From NCBI RefSeq assembly GCF_021018895.1, contig NC_079386.1, forward strand, positions 19,839,676-19,903,675: a stretch of DNA of 64,000 nucleotides, written 5' to 3'. Of this stretch, positions 23,851 to 35,027 are shown in pieces. Position 1 is the first letter of the stretch. Each line of letters starts with the position of its first letter. Made by a program: the position numbers and the translations under genes. This DNA comes from Seriola aureovittata (lineage: Eukaryota; Chordata; Actinopteri; Carangiformes; Carangidae). A model generated the notes under the pieces. The model was not told the DNA's origin, searched no databases, and worked only from the letters and a program-made list of their open reading frames with translations.

Positions 23851-24250
23851 CGTCCACACAACTGCAGAGTTTTTGAGCCCTGAAAAAAGGCTTCTGGAAA
23901 TGCTGCTATTTTATTTTGAAAACTCTTGGGATGTGTTTTATTTTGAAAACTTTGGGATTGCGTTGTAGCCTGGACGGACAGAAACTGAGACTTTTGTAAA
24001 CGATGATGTCACACCCACGGTCTCTCCTGATTGGCTCTCATCAGCCTGGACTACCAGTGATGAATACAACATGATAATGAATGACTGTGTTACTGACCTT
24101 GTTGTCTTTGCTAGCAGCTATCTAGACAATGAAATGTATGTGAATGGTCAGGTATGTGTGTGTTTTCAGGTGTGTTCGTCTGGACAGAGATTGTTTTCGT
24201 TTGAAAACGCTGTTTTAAAATAAAAATGTAGCGATGTGGACTTAGCATTA
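23851..24250. mobile_element. Second, longer member of the same MITE-like family
   Basis: Ends gtccacacaactgcagagtt and, reverse-complemented, gctaagtccacatcgctac. An internal segment (aaacgatgatgt with ctctcctgat nearby) is shared with a fragment at 55468-55570. Confidence 0.5.
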
Positions 24251-24741
24251 GTTTGCACTGATTAGAAAACCTGTTCTTTAATTAAGAGTTGAATGTTAAG
24301 ACTTGATTCTGTTGAAACTGACAATGCCCCAAAACCATGAACCAAACACTGTGAACTTTGTGAATCTTTCCTCCTCCCTCCTGACGTAAGCTCTGACCGG
24401 TTAAAGAGACAATTGTCTCCAGTGGTCAATGACTTTGTTGTTTATGAGGTAAAAGAAGCAACAGTCTGTGACACCGCGTTACAATCAGAGCAGAGGGGGT
24501 GAGGGTTTCTGTAGTTTTAACACAGTGGGATCCATTAAAGGAGCCACACTCAGGACCGGACTGGACTCATTAGAAACGCAGTACTACAGAACTCAGATCA
24601 GGACATTTCTACTTACAAGTGAAATTAACACTACACCCACAGTTAGGGGTTGTGGGGCTCCTGTGATGGAGGTTCAGGGACAGGTCTGTCTCTGTTTCCT
24701 TATCTAATGGAGTCATTAGTACTCGGGGCGCTTGCGGTCCA

Positions 24742-27700
24742 TCAGAAGTGGACATGTCCAGTGTGTGGATTGGGAGGTGGTCCTCCTGAAGGCGCATCCT
24801 GGAGCAGGTTCCTGGCCAGCTGCCTGCTGACCGGGTAGTTCTGAGCCAGAGACTCGTCAGTCCACTCTGTTCTGGACAGCAACTGGTCCATGTGAGGCCC
24901 CGGGGCCCTATGGGGAAGTGGATATGGACTGATAATGGGGTCCCGCTCCACAAGTGAGTGTCCCGGGGGTCGATGAGGCCCATCAGGTTCATAAGGTGTA
25001 CCCGTCAGTAAAGACGTGTCCTGATCCAGTGCAGTCTGCAGTCCCTGGGTCTGCTGGTCCATTTGGTACAGATGCTTCTTGTGGACCTGAATATGGTCCT
25101 GGTGGTCTAGTCTAGCATGACACAATTGCTTTTTGTGAATTTGAATGTGGTCCTGATGGTCCAACTGGGTATGGTACTGCTGTTTCTTCTGGTTCTGGAT
25201 GTTGTCCTGGTCATGATGATCCATCTGGGCATGATACTGATGTTTCTTCTGGTTCTGCGTGTGGTCCTTGCCCTGTTGGTCCATTTGGGCCTGGTATTGC
25301 TGCAGCTGCTTCCTCTGGCTTTGGTCTACATGTTCCTGGTTCTGGTGTTCATGGTTCTCTTGAACGTCCATCTGGGCATGGAATTGCTGCTTCTTTTGGC
25401 TCTGGATTTGGTTGTGGACCTGATTCTTGATGTCTTTCCAGTGTCGCCCTCTGAGGACAGGCTCCAGGTCCAGGCAGCGCTGACACACCTCCTTCCCCGG
25501 TACTGATTGGACAAGCACATGGACTCCCAACTGTCTCCAGACCGCCTCCTTCTCTGCAGACGACCACGGGCGACGCCGGACCTTCCTGGGAGCCACGGGG
25601 ACTGAAAGACCGACAGAAGGATGATACGACATTGCAGATCTCTGACCTGAACATATTTGAGTAATTTCTTTATGACTCCAGGACCCACCTGTGATAGGAG
25701 TCGGCAGTCTGGACTCTGGTGGAATCAAGGAGGTGACGGGTCTGTTACTGGTCTTTGACGGAACTACAAACAGGTAAAGACACAGAAGAAGGTCAAACAG
25801 CACCATCTACTGGACCGCTACAGTTATTACATACTGTGCAGGGATGCCTGAAACACATAAGGGTTTTAAGACTTAGGGGGTCAAACTTAATGGTTAAAAT
25901 CAGGTGTATAATCTGTGGTCAGATTTGGGCTTCAGAATCAGCTTCATGATGACTAGTCAAGGATCAATGTTGGACCTCAGGGGTACTGATTTAAGAACTG
26001 TCCTCTTCTGCACCAGAAATATGATTTGGTTTAACTTACTGGTAATATTTTATTCATGTACAACCACAGTTAAGTGTTGCTTCTAAGATACGCAGCCGCC
26101 TGCCTCTGGCTGGAGCTGCAGCCCCTCCTCTCACCACGCTGGCACCCAGATGTTGTAAACAAATGAGGTGTGGAGTGAGAAAGGTGACATCTGGTAAAAC
26201 CAGTGGTTTGGCAGCTTTTTGATGTAAAAAACAGTCAGAGTTGGGAGTTTCTGTTCAGAGGTCTCGGTCAAGACTCACCCTGTGGTCTTGGGTCAGGTTC
26301 TGGACCTGGCTCGACATGCTTCTTCTCGTTCCTTGACTGGACCGGTCGTTTCTTCAGCTTGGCTTCTCCTTCTGGGTCGACTACAGGAAAAACAAGTTGT
26401 GTGGATTGATCATGTGCAGCATATGAATCTGTCATGAAGTTCTCCTTCCTGATGAACGGTTGTAAAACCTGCACCCAGTCAGAGACCAGAGTCACTGGAG
26501 GGATCAGACCCTGGTCCGTCCTCTGGCTCTCATGACAAGTTCAGCTAAATAATTTTTAACCACACAGTCCTGAGGGTTGACCCAGGTCTTACCTGTGTCA
26601 GGGTCAGGGTTCACCAGCCCCAGGTTGTCCCACTCTCGTCCCAGCATGTGGTAGAAGTCTGTGGTTTTGGCTGCAGCCTCCCAGTCTCCATCCTGCAGAC
26701 TCTCTCCGATGGCAATCTCACAAACCGTCTTCAGTGTCGTCTTCACGGCCAGTGGAGGGCGGCTCCACCGGTACCCTGACGCCTTTCTGGCAGCAGCCAG
26801 CGCCAGGCTGAGGCGGCCCGGAGCCAGAACGTCCTGCAGGGTCTGAACATCAGAGTCCAGAGATTTAGCAGCCAGGAGGAACCTTCCAAGCTCCCTCAGT
26901 TTCTGGCTGATGTAATCGTACCTCTTCTGGCTGCCATCTTGGTTCCCCATCAACTTGTTTCCATATTTACAGATCAGCCAATCAGATTTGACCTGGACAG
27001 AGTGAGGAAGAGCAGGGTTAACACAGAGACAGGTAGCAGGGTTTCTGCATGTTTCAACAAGTTAAATTTAAGACCTTTTAAGACCTTTATGAATGAAAAT
27101 ATAATATATTAAAACTGATTTCAAGTCCAAACTGGTAAAAAAGTAGAAAGGATATAAAAGAAAATTCCTTGAATTAGTTGCAACCTAAATGAATTTATTC
27201 ACATTCACAACTGTGTGAGAGAAAAAGGGATTAACACAACATATATATAATATATATAACAAGGCCACAACCGCTCAACTATTTAAGCCCATCAACTACA
27301 CTGTGTGTGTGAGTGAGGGAGAGACATTGCGGAAAAAAAACATTCACAAGTAGAGAGACAGGAAATGTGGAGGCAGAGAGAGGGGGGATGACATGCAGCA
27401 AGGACTCGAACCGGGGGCCAACTGCAGTGAGGCCTGCTTAGACCACTACACCACATGACGCTCCTGGTTGGTAGTTTTAACACAGCGTGGTGTTTGTGGA
27501 CCATTGAAAGAACTACAACACAACCAATATACACTGTGCCATCAGAAAATTTGGTGCCGTCAAAACTTTTGCCCCCCTCCCCTTAAAGTTTTCAAGACTT
27601 TTCAAGGCCTAAAATTCAGATTTTTAAATATGAGACTTTTCTAGACTTTTAAAGACTCTGTGGAAACCGTGGATAGAAAGACAGAGAGGTGGACAGACAG

Positions 27701-28783
27701 GTGGACAGACCTGATGTGAGATGTGGTCCTGGTTCATGCGGTGTAGGACTTCGCTGCAGCTCTCAGATGCTCCACTGGAAATTGGCAGGAGGCGGGACGC
27801 CGCAGCCTGGACCCTGCAGCGCTTCCTTGGCCGGTCCGCTCCGGGGTCAGAGGTCACATTCTGATCCCCACTGGGGTCAGAGGTCATGGGCCGTTTGGAC
27901 CTGGTCTCAGAGGTCCCAGTCTGGCCTGTTGTGACTGTGTCCTCTGAGGGGTCAGCCAGTGTGTCCTCCATGGACTTGGATGTCCTGTTGTTTGCTCGGT
28001 CACGGACCGACTTTCCTGCAGAGACAGAGGTTGAGTCCTTCATGGGCTCAGAGGTCGTCTCTGCTGTGGACGCAGAGTCTGTGGACGGGTCAGAGGCCAG
28101 CTTCTTACGACAGGACGCCTGATGTTTCCAGAGGTCCGAGCGAAGGAAGAAGCCGAGGCAGAGTGGGCAAGGCAGGTAGTTCCTAACATCGACTTCTTCT
28201 GAGGGCTGACGACACGGGACGATCTCACCACTGCCCTGCCTGATCACCTGAGGGACAGACAGACAGTTGTCAGGGAGACAGGTAAATGAACAGACAGACA
28301 GGTAAACAAACACACCATCCTAAGTAAACAAACCTCGATGTTGTGTAGGTAGTTGCCCCTGCAGCGCAGGTGCTCGAGCAGCAGGTGCCGTTGTTTGGAG
28401 CCCGTTGGAAGTGTGCTGGCAGCCATCACTTCCTGTTGGTCGGCGTGTTTCCTCAGCAGATGCCGAGCGATCTTCACCTGCGGACGGCGACAGAACACAC
28501 AGTAGTGTTTCTTATCCCACCGCCGCTTCCCACCGCTCCACATCCTCTTCACTGTTACACCCTCCTTCTTCTCCTCCGGAGCCCTCCTCTTCTCCTTCTG
28601 ACCGCGCCTCTTCTCACCAGGACCCCGCCTCTTGTCTGCAGGACCCCGCCTCTTTCCTCTCTGACCCCGCCTCCCTATGGTTGCAGTGGCTCGGCGGCGG
28701 GGTCTGCGGCCAGCGGGCTTTGTTACCTCTTCCTCCAGAGAGGAGGTATGGTCTGACAAGTGGACCTCAGTCTTGTTCGCCAT
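24742..28783 (-). CDS. Uncharacterised teleost-type protein with two CxxC zinc-finger-like motifs and Q/H-rich repeat tail
   Basis: Phase-consistent exons on the minus strand: 28783-28334, 28247-27711, 26992-26593, 26494-26279, 25763-25689 and 25601-24742, about 845 codons ending HVHF-stop. Exon 1 is Arg/Lys-rich (repeated KRRGP-type units), then has a C-x2-C-x9-H-x4-H motif (CVFCRRPQVKIARHLLRKH). Exon 2 has a C-x2-C-x11-H-x3-C motif (CPLCLGFFLRSDLWKHQASC) and a Ser/Thr/Asp-rich linker. Exon 3 is a helical domain (YDYISQKLRELGRFLLAAKS). The last exon begins RRRPWSSAEKEAVWRQLG with VPGKEVCQRCLDLEPVLRGR, then a Gln/His-rich tandem region (QKKQQ-HAQMD units). I remember this architecture as a multicopy, unnamed fish family; its biochemical role is unknown and I assign none. 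A nuclear DNA- or RNA-binding role is a guess from the zinc motifs and basic N-terminus. The 25602-25688 intron is 87 bp and open in frame, so it may be retained. Confidence 0.7.
27035..27672. mobile_element. Non-autonomous DNA-transposon-like repeat in an intron
   Basis: The left end reads gcagggtttctgcatgtttc with tttaagacctttt; the right end reads aaagactctgtggaaaccgt preceded by gacttttctagac, so the ends are roughly inverted (ggtttc versus gaaacc). A tRNA-derived SINE is nested inside. Family assignment (hAT-like) is tentative. Confidence 0.5.
27350..27456 (-). mobile_element. tRNA-derived SINE
   Basis: On the minus strand an A box TGGTGTAGTGG (27453-27443) is followed about 31 bases later by a B box GGTTCGAGTCC (27412-27402). 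Then comes a CATGTCATCCCCCCTCTCTC-type body. The box spacing is that of a RNA polymerase III tRNA promoter. It lies in the same orientation as the host gene. Confidence 0.7.
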
Positions 28784-30232
28784 GGCAACGTGAGCTCAGT
28801 CCTCCACGGTAACAGTCACTACAGTGACAGGAGACCTGATGATCAAACAGACAGGTGAACTTCAGCCTGGTCCGGCAGGTGTGATGATTTCAGGAGAGAC
28901 ATGTTTTAACCCGTTTAGATTTAAACCCGGACTGTCCTGACTGAACCTCAGGAAAGAGGATTTCCTTTAAACATTATTGATTAGTTAATCAATCAGACTG
29001 TGACATCATTGACTGACTCCATACAAATACCTGGCAGTTTAAGACTTCTGCATTTCTCTGCACAAACACCATACTCAATCAAACTCACACAGAATGTTTC
29101 ATAAACAAGTAGTTGTTAGTTTTCAATTCGGCATGAACCAAATTTATCAACAGTTCTTTAAACTTTAAATACTTAGTCTCATGTGAGATTCCCACCGTCT
29201 CTGCTCACTAAACGCACAATGGTCGGTGGACTACAGTAAGCAGCGTGGACCTGTTTGATGACATCAGCCTGGCTCGTTGTTAAACTGCATGAAACATTAC
29301 ACATGGACAGGATGTAACGGTTTGCTGTTTTCTGAATGGAGTATGGGGCGAGCCCCTCACCCCGCCACTCAGCGGTGGGACTAGAACCGGTCCAGGTTAC
29401 TGACACCAGGATCGGGTTCCTGTATGTCCACGAATGTTTAGACTGACTGACACTAATAGCTGGGTATGTCACCTCGTTGATAACAATGGTCAGAGTGTTT
29501 GTGGAGGTCAGAGAACGGACAGGACGCCGTCAGAGCAGGGCGTGTCCGATAATGGAAGCCTATTGACTGTCAGAGTACATGCTAACGGCTAGCGGGGGAG
29601 ATGCTTACCGCAGCAGCGCTGCTGTTAGCATTTCAGGAGCTAACGTGTAGCTACATTACACCGCGTGCAGTCAAACGTAACAGAAACATTAGAGCTGTTG
29701 GCGAAGCCACGGAGACAGAACTCACTTCTGGAGCTGAGACAGTCCTCACCCTGCGAACCGCCACTCTGCTGCTCCCCTCTCGTTTGGCTCGGTACCAGCG
29801 GACCGAGGTGGTTACCGCCACCTGCCGCCCCGGAGAGGCACTACACTCTGGACGCTGCTGCTCAAGACCTGAAGGAAGAGTTCTACGACAGGTAAAATAC
29901 TATTATTATTACCATCCTTATTGTTATTATTATTTAATTGTAGTTTTCCCCAGATTTACCCACAACTGCCTAGAGCTCAGACTGTGTCTCTGATCACACA
30001 CTTGTTGTTCCATGTCTCCCCTCCCGAGTCCTGAGTATGAACCGGATCACAGAGGGTCCTGACGTCACCTGGACCGACGTCACCGGCAGTCGGCGGTGCT
30101 GAGCCCCTACGTCACGGGGGGAGGAGAGGAGGGTGCTCCCGGTCTCCTCCCCCCTAATGCCCCTCCTCCTGATGAATAAAAACCTCTGTGGTCTCCCAGT
30201 GTCAGTGTGATCGGTGTGAGCGCGAGGACACT
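28784..30232. other. Region between the minus-strand zinc-finger gene and the TNFR-like gene
   Basis: Divergent promoter territory. CpG-containing sequence with gctaacggctagc and gctgctgttagc words at about 29580-29640 precedes a candidate exon at 29665-29891. The stretch 29000-29560 has a 97-codon minus-strand frame I do not recognise. A GC-rich block at 30060-30160 precedes the TNFR-like start. Confidence 0.5.
29665..29891 (+). CDS. Candidate first exon of an unrecognised gene
   Basis: Open frame from ATG at 29665 through HYTLDAAAQDLKEEFYDR, running into a donor-like site (ACAG then GTAAAATA at 29892). It sits in CpG-rich sequence and its last 17 residues look protein-like. No downstream exon that continues it was found before the TNFR-like start, so it may be a chance frame, a lost gene or an alternative 5' exon. 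Confidence 0.25.
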
Positions 30233-33200
30233 ATGGACGGATTACAGGTGAGTGTAGACAGGTAACAGCTGCTGTTACTGTGACATCACAGAGTCTACTG
30301 CCATATTCTACTTGTTCTACTTCTACTGCACAGAACTGAAGGTAGAGGGTTGGACATGTCAAGGTTTAACAGGAGACAAGAAACTGCTGCTGTGTGTGAT
30401 GTTGTGCAGCCAGCCTGAGTCTCCTGCTGGTCTCAGTCTCTGGTCTGAGTCTCTCTGCTGGTCTGAGTCTCCTGCTGGTCTCAGTCTCTGGTCTGAGTCT
30501 CTCTGCTGGTCTGAGTCTCCTGCTGGTCTGAGTCTCGTGCTGGTCTGAGTCTCTCTGCTGGTCTGAGTCTCCTGCTGGTCTGAGTCTCCTGCTGGTCTGA
30601 GTCTCTCTGATGGTCTGAGTCTCCTGCTGGTCTGAGTCTCCTGCTGGTCTCAGTCTCTGGTCTGAGTCTCTCTGCTGGTCTGAGTCTCTCTGCTGGTCTG
30701 AGTCTCCTGCTGGTCTGAGTCTCCTGCTGGTCTGAGTCTCTCTGCTGGTCTGAGTCTCTCTGCTGGTCTGAGTCTCCTGCTGGTCTCAGTCTCTGGTCTG
30801 AGTCTCTCTGCTGGTCTGAGTCTCCTGCTGGTCTGAGTCTGCTGCTGGTCTCAGTCTCTGGTCTGAGTCTCTCTGCTGGTCTGAGTCTCTCTGCTGGTCT
30901 CAGTCTCTGGTCTCAGTCTCTGGTCTGAGTCTCTCTGCTGGTCTCAGTCTCTGGTCTCAGTCTCTCTGCTGGTCTGAGTCTCTCTGCTGGTCTGAGTCTC
31001 TCTGCTGGTCTCAGTCTCTCTGCTGGTCTCAGTCTCTCTGCTGGTCTGAGTCTCTCTGCTGGTCTCAGTCTCTGGTCTCAGTCTCTGGTCTGAGTCTCTC
31101 TGCTGGTCTCAGTCTCTGGTCTCAGTCTCTCTGCTGGTCTGAGTCTCTCTGCTGGTCTCAGTCTCTCTGCTGGTCTCAGTCTCTCTGCTGGTCTGAGTCT
31201 CTCTGCTGGTCTCAGTCTCTCTGCTGGTCTCAGTCTCTCTGCTGGTCTGAGTCTCTCTGCTGGTATCAGTCTCTCTGCTGGTCTGAGTCTCTCTGCTGGT
31301 CTGAGTGTCTCTGCTGGTCTCAGTCTCTGGTCTGAGTCTCTCTGCTGGTCTGAGTCTCCTGCTGGTCTGTGGTTGTGTTGTATTCTCAGATTTTACAAAT
31401 TAATAAAGTTTTTAAACCTAAAATCCTTCATGTGATCATCTAGTCCAGGTCTGACAGGTCTCAGTGGTCTTTGGTGTAAACTTGGTCCTGATGTGGTCTG
31501 TGAACTGTGCCTGAACGAGTGGTGAAAGACACCTGAACGCAGCACGTGTCCTGGTGTTTTAGTACAGACAGTCATGCCTGAGGAGGTGGGGCCGCTCCAG
31601 GTATGCAGGTGAGCAGTCATCACAGTGTTTGTTTCTAGGAGACAGAAACAAACAGAGAGTGATGACGACACGATCAGGGTTGACTTAGAGATTTAAAGCT
31701 GCAGATCAGATCTGAGCACTTGGATCAGTCTGTAGTGGTTTTGAGTTTCTGTAGTGGTTTTGAGTTTCTGTAGTGGTTTTGAGTTTCTGTAGTGGTTTTT
31801 AAGTTTCTGTAGTGGTTTTGAGTTTCTGTAGTGGTTTTTAAGTTTCTGTAGTGGTTTTGAGAGCTGGATTTAGCTGGTCTCTTTCAGGGACACCTTTAAC
31901 TGAATGAGTCTGTTTGATTCCAGGTGAGCATCACATGTCTGCTCCTGAAGATGACCTTTGAACCCTGCAGTGCAGTACTTCTGCAGAACCCCACCAGATG
32001 TCCAACATGTTCACAAGGTAAGGTATAAACCAGCAGGTCAGATCCATCTCAGATTACAAGACTACAGAGTACATACTAAATACTACAGACTACAGACTAA
32101 ATACTAAATACTACAGGCCTCAGACTAAAGGCCTCAGACTACAGACCTCAGACAACAGACTAAATACTACAGGCCTCAGACTACAGACTAAATACTACAG
32201 GCCTCAGACTACAGGCCTCAGACTACAGACTAAATACTAAAGGCCTCAGACTACAGGCCTCAGACTACAGACTAAATACTAAAGGCCTCAGACTACAGGC
32301 CTCAGACTAAAGACTAAAGGCCTCAGACTACAGACCTCAGACTACAGGCCTCAGACTAAGGCCTCAGACTAAGGCCTCAGACTACAGACCTCAGACTACA
32401 GACCTCAGACTAAGGCCTCAGACTACAGACATCAGACTAAAGGCCTCAGACTACAGACTAAATACTACAGGCCTCAGACTACAGAGCTCAGACTACAGAC
32501 TAAATACTACAGGCCTCAGACTACAGACTAAAGGCCTCAGACTACAGACTAAATACTACAGGCCTCAGACTACAGAGCTCAGACTACAGACTAAAGACTA
32601 AAGGCCTCAGACTACAGACCTCAGACTACAGGCCTCAGACTAAAGGCCTCAGACTACAGACTAAAGGCCTCAGACTACAGGCCTCAGACTACAGGCCTCA
32701 GACTACAGACTAAAGACTAAAGGCCTCAGACTAAAGACTAAAGGCCTCAGACTACAGACCTCAGACTAAAGACTAAAGGCCTCAGACTACAGACTAAAGG
32801 CCTCAGACTACAGGCCTCAGACTACAGGCCTCAGACTACAGACTAAAGGCCTCAGACTACAGACTAAAGACTAAAGGCCTCAGACTAAAGACTAAAGGCC
32901 TCAGACTACAGACTGAAGACTACAGACTAAAGGCCTCAGACTACAGACCTCAGACTACAGACTAAAGGCCTCAGACTAAAGACTACAGACCTCAGACTAA
33001 AGACTAAAGGCCTCAGACTACAGACTAAAGGCCTCAGACTACAGACTAAAGGCCTCAGACTACAGACTGAAGACTACAGACTAAATACCACAGACCACAG
33101 TTTATCTAACCTCAGATGTCTGTGGTTCTCAGGTTACTTTGTGATGCAGAACTGCTCTGTGAGTCCTGACGGTGGAGTGGGAGTCCAGTGTAAACTGTGC

Positions 33201-34516
33201 ACTGACTGTTCAGGTAAACACACCTCAACAGGGCTTTAATCTCCAGACCTGATCCTGAACCAGTCTGACTCCAGACCTGATCCTGGTGTTATACTGACTG
33301 ACCCTGAACCAGTCTGACTCCAGACCTGATCCTGGTGTTATACTAACTGATCCTGAACCAGTCTGACCCCAGACCTGATCCTGGTGTTATACTGACTGAT
33401 CCTGAACCAGTCTGACTCCAGACCTGATCCTGGTGTTATACTGACTGATCCTGAACCAGTCTGACCCCAGACCTGATCCTGGTGTTATACTGACTGATCC
33501 TGAACCAGTCTGACTCCAGACCTGGTCCTGGTGTTATACTGACTAATCCTGAACCAGTCTGACTCCAGACCTGGTCCTGGTGTTATACTGACTGATCCTG
33601 AACCAGTCTGACTCCAGACATGAGTCATTAACTCATTGTTTGTGAAGCCAAAGCACTGAGAGAACATCTGTGAGACAGTCAGACAGTATTGACTGATTAT
33701 GAACTGATTATTGATTGTTTGTTGATTGATTATTTATTGATCGTGTCCTCCAGCTGTTCGTCAGGACACTGTGGTGGAGTGCTCGACCTTTGCTGACTCG
33801 GTGTGTGGAAACCAAACCACAGTAGCCGTCACACCGACAGAGACGCCTGCTGAAGCTCCTGCAGGTAAACTCACCTGAGCGCAGCTCATTTCCTGTTTGG
33901 CTCCTCTTTCTTCAGTTCACTGCAAGTTCAACAGGTTCACACCAGGTCCTGGTCCAGGATCCTGGTCCTGGTTCCTTTACCCTGGTGTTCATCTCATAAC
34001 TTCTTCTCCATCTTCCTCTTGTCCACAGTCTCTGCTCCTGAACCCTGGATCGTCCTCACTGTAATGTAAGAATCAACCACCTTTAATAATCATCAATGAT
34101 GATATTGATTGATTGATTTCTGTCCAGGTGAATTAGAGCTTTTACCTTCAAAGCTACAGAAGCCCAGAGTGGTTTCAGAGACAAGCCCTGTCCTCAGAGA
34201 GCAGCCCTGTCGTCATAGACCAACCCTGTCCCCTGAGACCAACCTTGTCCTCTGAGATCAGCCCTGTCCTCATGTTTGATGGTTTTGTCTCTACAGACTT
34301 GTCTCTGTGTTCCTGGTCCTCCTGCTCAGTTTGTGTCTCAGCCTGCTGTCCTGCCTAAACCAGCAAGGTACCAAACACAAAGGTAACAAGCTCCGCCCTC
34401 CTAACAACAAGCCCCTCCTGTCAGATTACGACCCCATCCCTCCTCTGATAAACCTTGTGGTTCCTCTGCAGGTCTGGATCTGCTGTGACGGAAGTGGATC
34501 TGTCTTTGAGACTTAA
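30233..34516 (+). CDS. Small TNF-receptor-superfamily-like membrane protein
   Basis: Phase-consistent exons: 30233-30247, 31924-32017, 33133-33213, 33754-33864, 34029-34065 and 34297 onward, about 185 codons if read to TAA at 34514-34516. The extracellular part has the TNFR cysteine pattern (CPTCSQGYFVMQNC, CKLCTDCS, VVECSTFADSVCGN), roughly one full and one partial cysteine-rich domain. A Thr/Pro/Glu stalk follows, then a transmembrane helix (VFLVLLLSLCLSLLSCL) and a short tail. No death domain or obvious TRAF-binding motif is seen. An alternative splice from 34367 or 34382 to 34472 would end the tail at G-L-D-L-L. The first exon gives only five residues (MDGLQ) and the signal peptide is weak, so a different first exon is possible. 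Introns 1, 2 and 3 are each filled by a distinct minisatellite. Subfamily not assigned. Confidence 0.6.
30411..31372. repeat. Minisatellite, CTCTCTGCTGGTCTGAGT units, TNFR-like intron 1
   Basis: About 960 bp of 12-18 bp units (gtctctctgctggtctga, gtctcctgctggtctgag, gtctctggtctgagtctc). Confidence 0.95.
31724..31862. repeat. 20-bp tandem repeat, TGTAGTGGTTTTGAGTTTC
   Basis: About seven near-identical units in the same intron, 60 bp before the exon 2 acceptor. Confidence 0.9.
32050..33095. repeat. Minisatellite, GGCCTCAGACTACAGACTAAA units, TNFR-like intron 2
   Basis: About 1 kb of 10-11 bp half-units (ggcctcagact, acagactaaa) in variable order. Confidence 0.95.
33243..33620. repeat. 49-bp tandem repeat, TNFR-like intron 3
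   Basis: Units beginning tgatcctgaaccagtctgac and ending ggtgttatactgac recur every 49 bp, about 7.5 copies. Confidence 0.95.
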
Positions 34517-34719
34517 ATCCAGTTCAAGTGTCTCTCAGCATCGAGAGAGACTGTTGTCCAGGTCTACACCGGCCTGGTGCTGCCCATATCTAGTCCAGTT
34601 CTAGGTGTAAGTGTATCCCAGGTTCAGTCCAGGTTTAGTGCAGGTTTTGTCCAGGTGTGGTATAGGGACAGACCAGGTGTAGGTAAAAAAGGCTGGGTCT
34701 GTGCTTGGCAGGAGTCTGG

Positions 34720-34965
34720 ACTCACTCAGGACTGTTGTGGAGAGACACATGCAATGTAAGATGGAGGCCATCTTGGACAATACCAACCATCCTCTCCACA
34801 ACATTCTGGCAGGACAGAGAAGCAGCTACAGCTGCAGCAAACGTCTCATCTCACTGCAGAACAGAGAGGTTCAGGAGATCCTTTGTTCCCACTGCCATCA
34901 GGCTGTACAACACCTCAACCAAAGAGCTAATGGACACATGAATTTCCCCTAGGGGATAAATAAAG

Positions 34966-35026
<61 letters not shown>
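34720..35026 (+). mobile_element. LINE 3' end with TATC microsatellite tail
   Basis: One plus frame reads CRTERFRRSFVPTAIRLYN, the conserved C-terminal end of fish non-LTR reverse transcriptases. A short hairpin (ttcccctagggga), AATAAAG and about 15 TATC units follow. This is a 5'-truncated copy; the clade (L2- or Rex-like) is uncertain. Confidence 0.7.

Positions 35027-35027
<1 letters not shown>

Larger units (their letters stand above)
21840..24740. other. Intergenic region between atp1b2 and the zinc-finger gene
   Basis: No supported exon. It holds two copies of a MITE-like element (22131-22340 and 23851-24250) and a short (GAT)n at 23366-23391. All open frames are under 80 codons with no family match. 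Confidence 0.6.

Noticed and set aside
27350..27456. A functional tRNA gene
   Set aside because: A and B boxes are present, but there is no full cloverleaf with a paired acceptor stem. The body matches a SINE and lies inside another repeat.
29179..29472. 97-codon minus-strand frame
   Set aside because: Not recognised, no nearby matching splice sites, and interrupted context; left as unassigned intergenic sequence.
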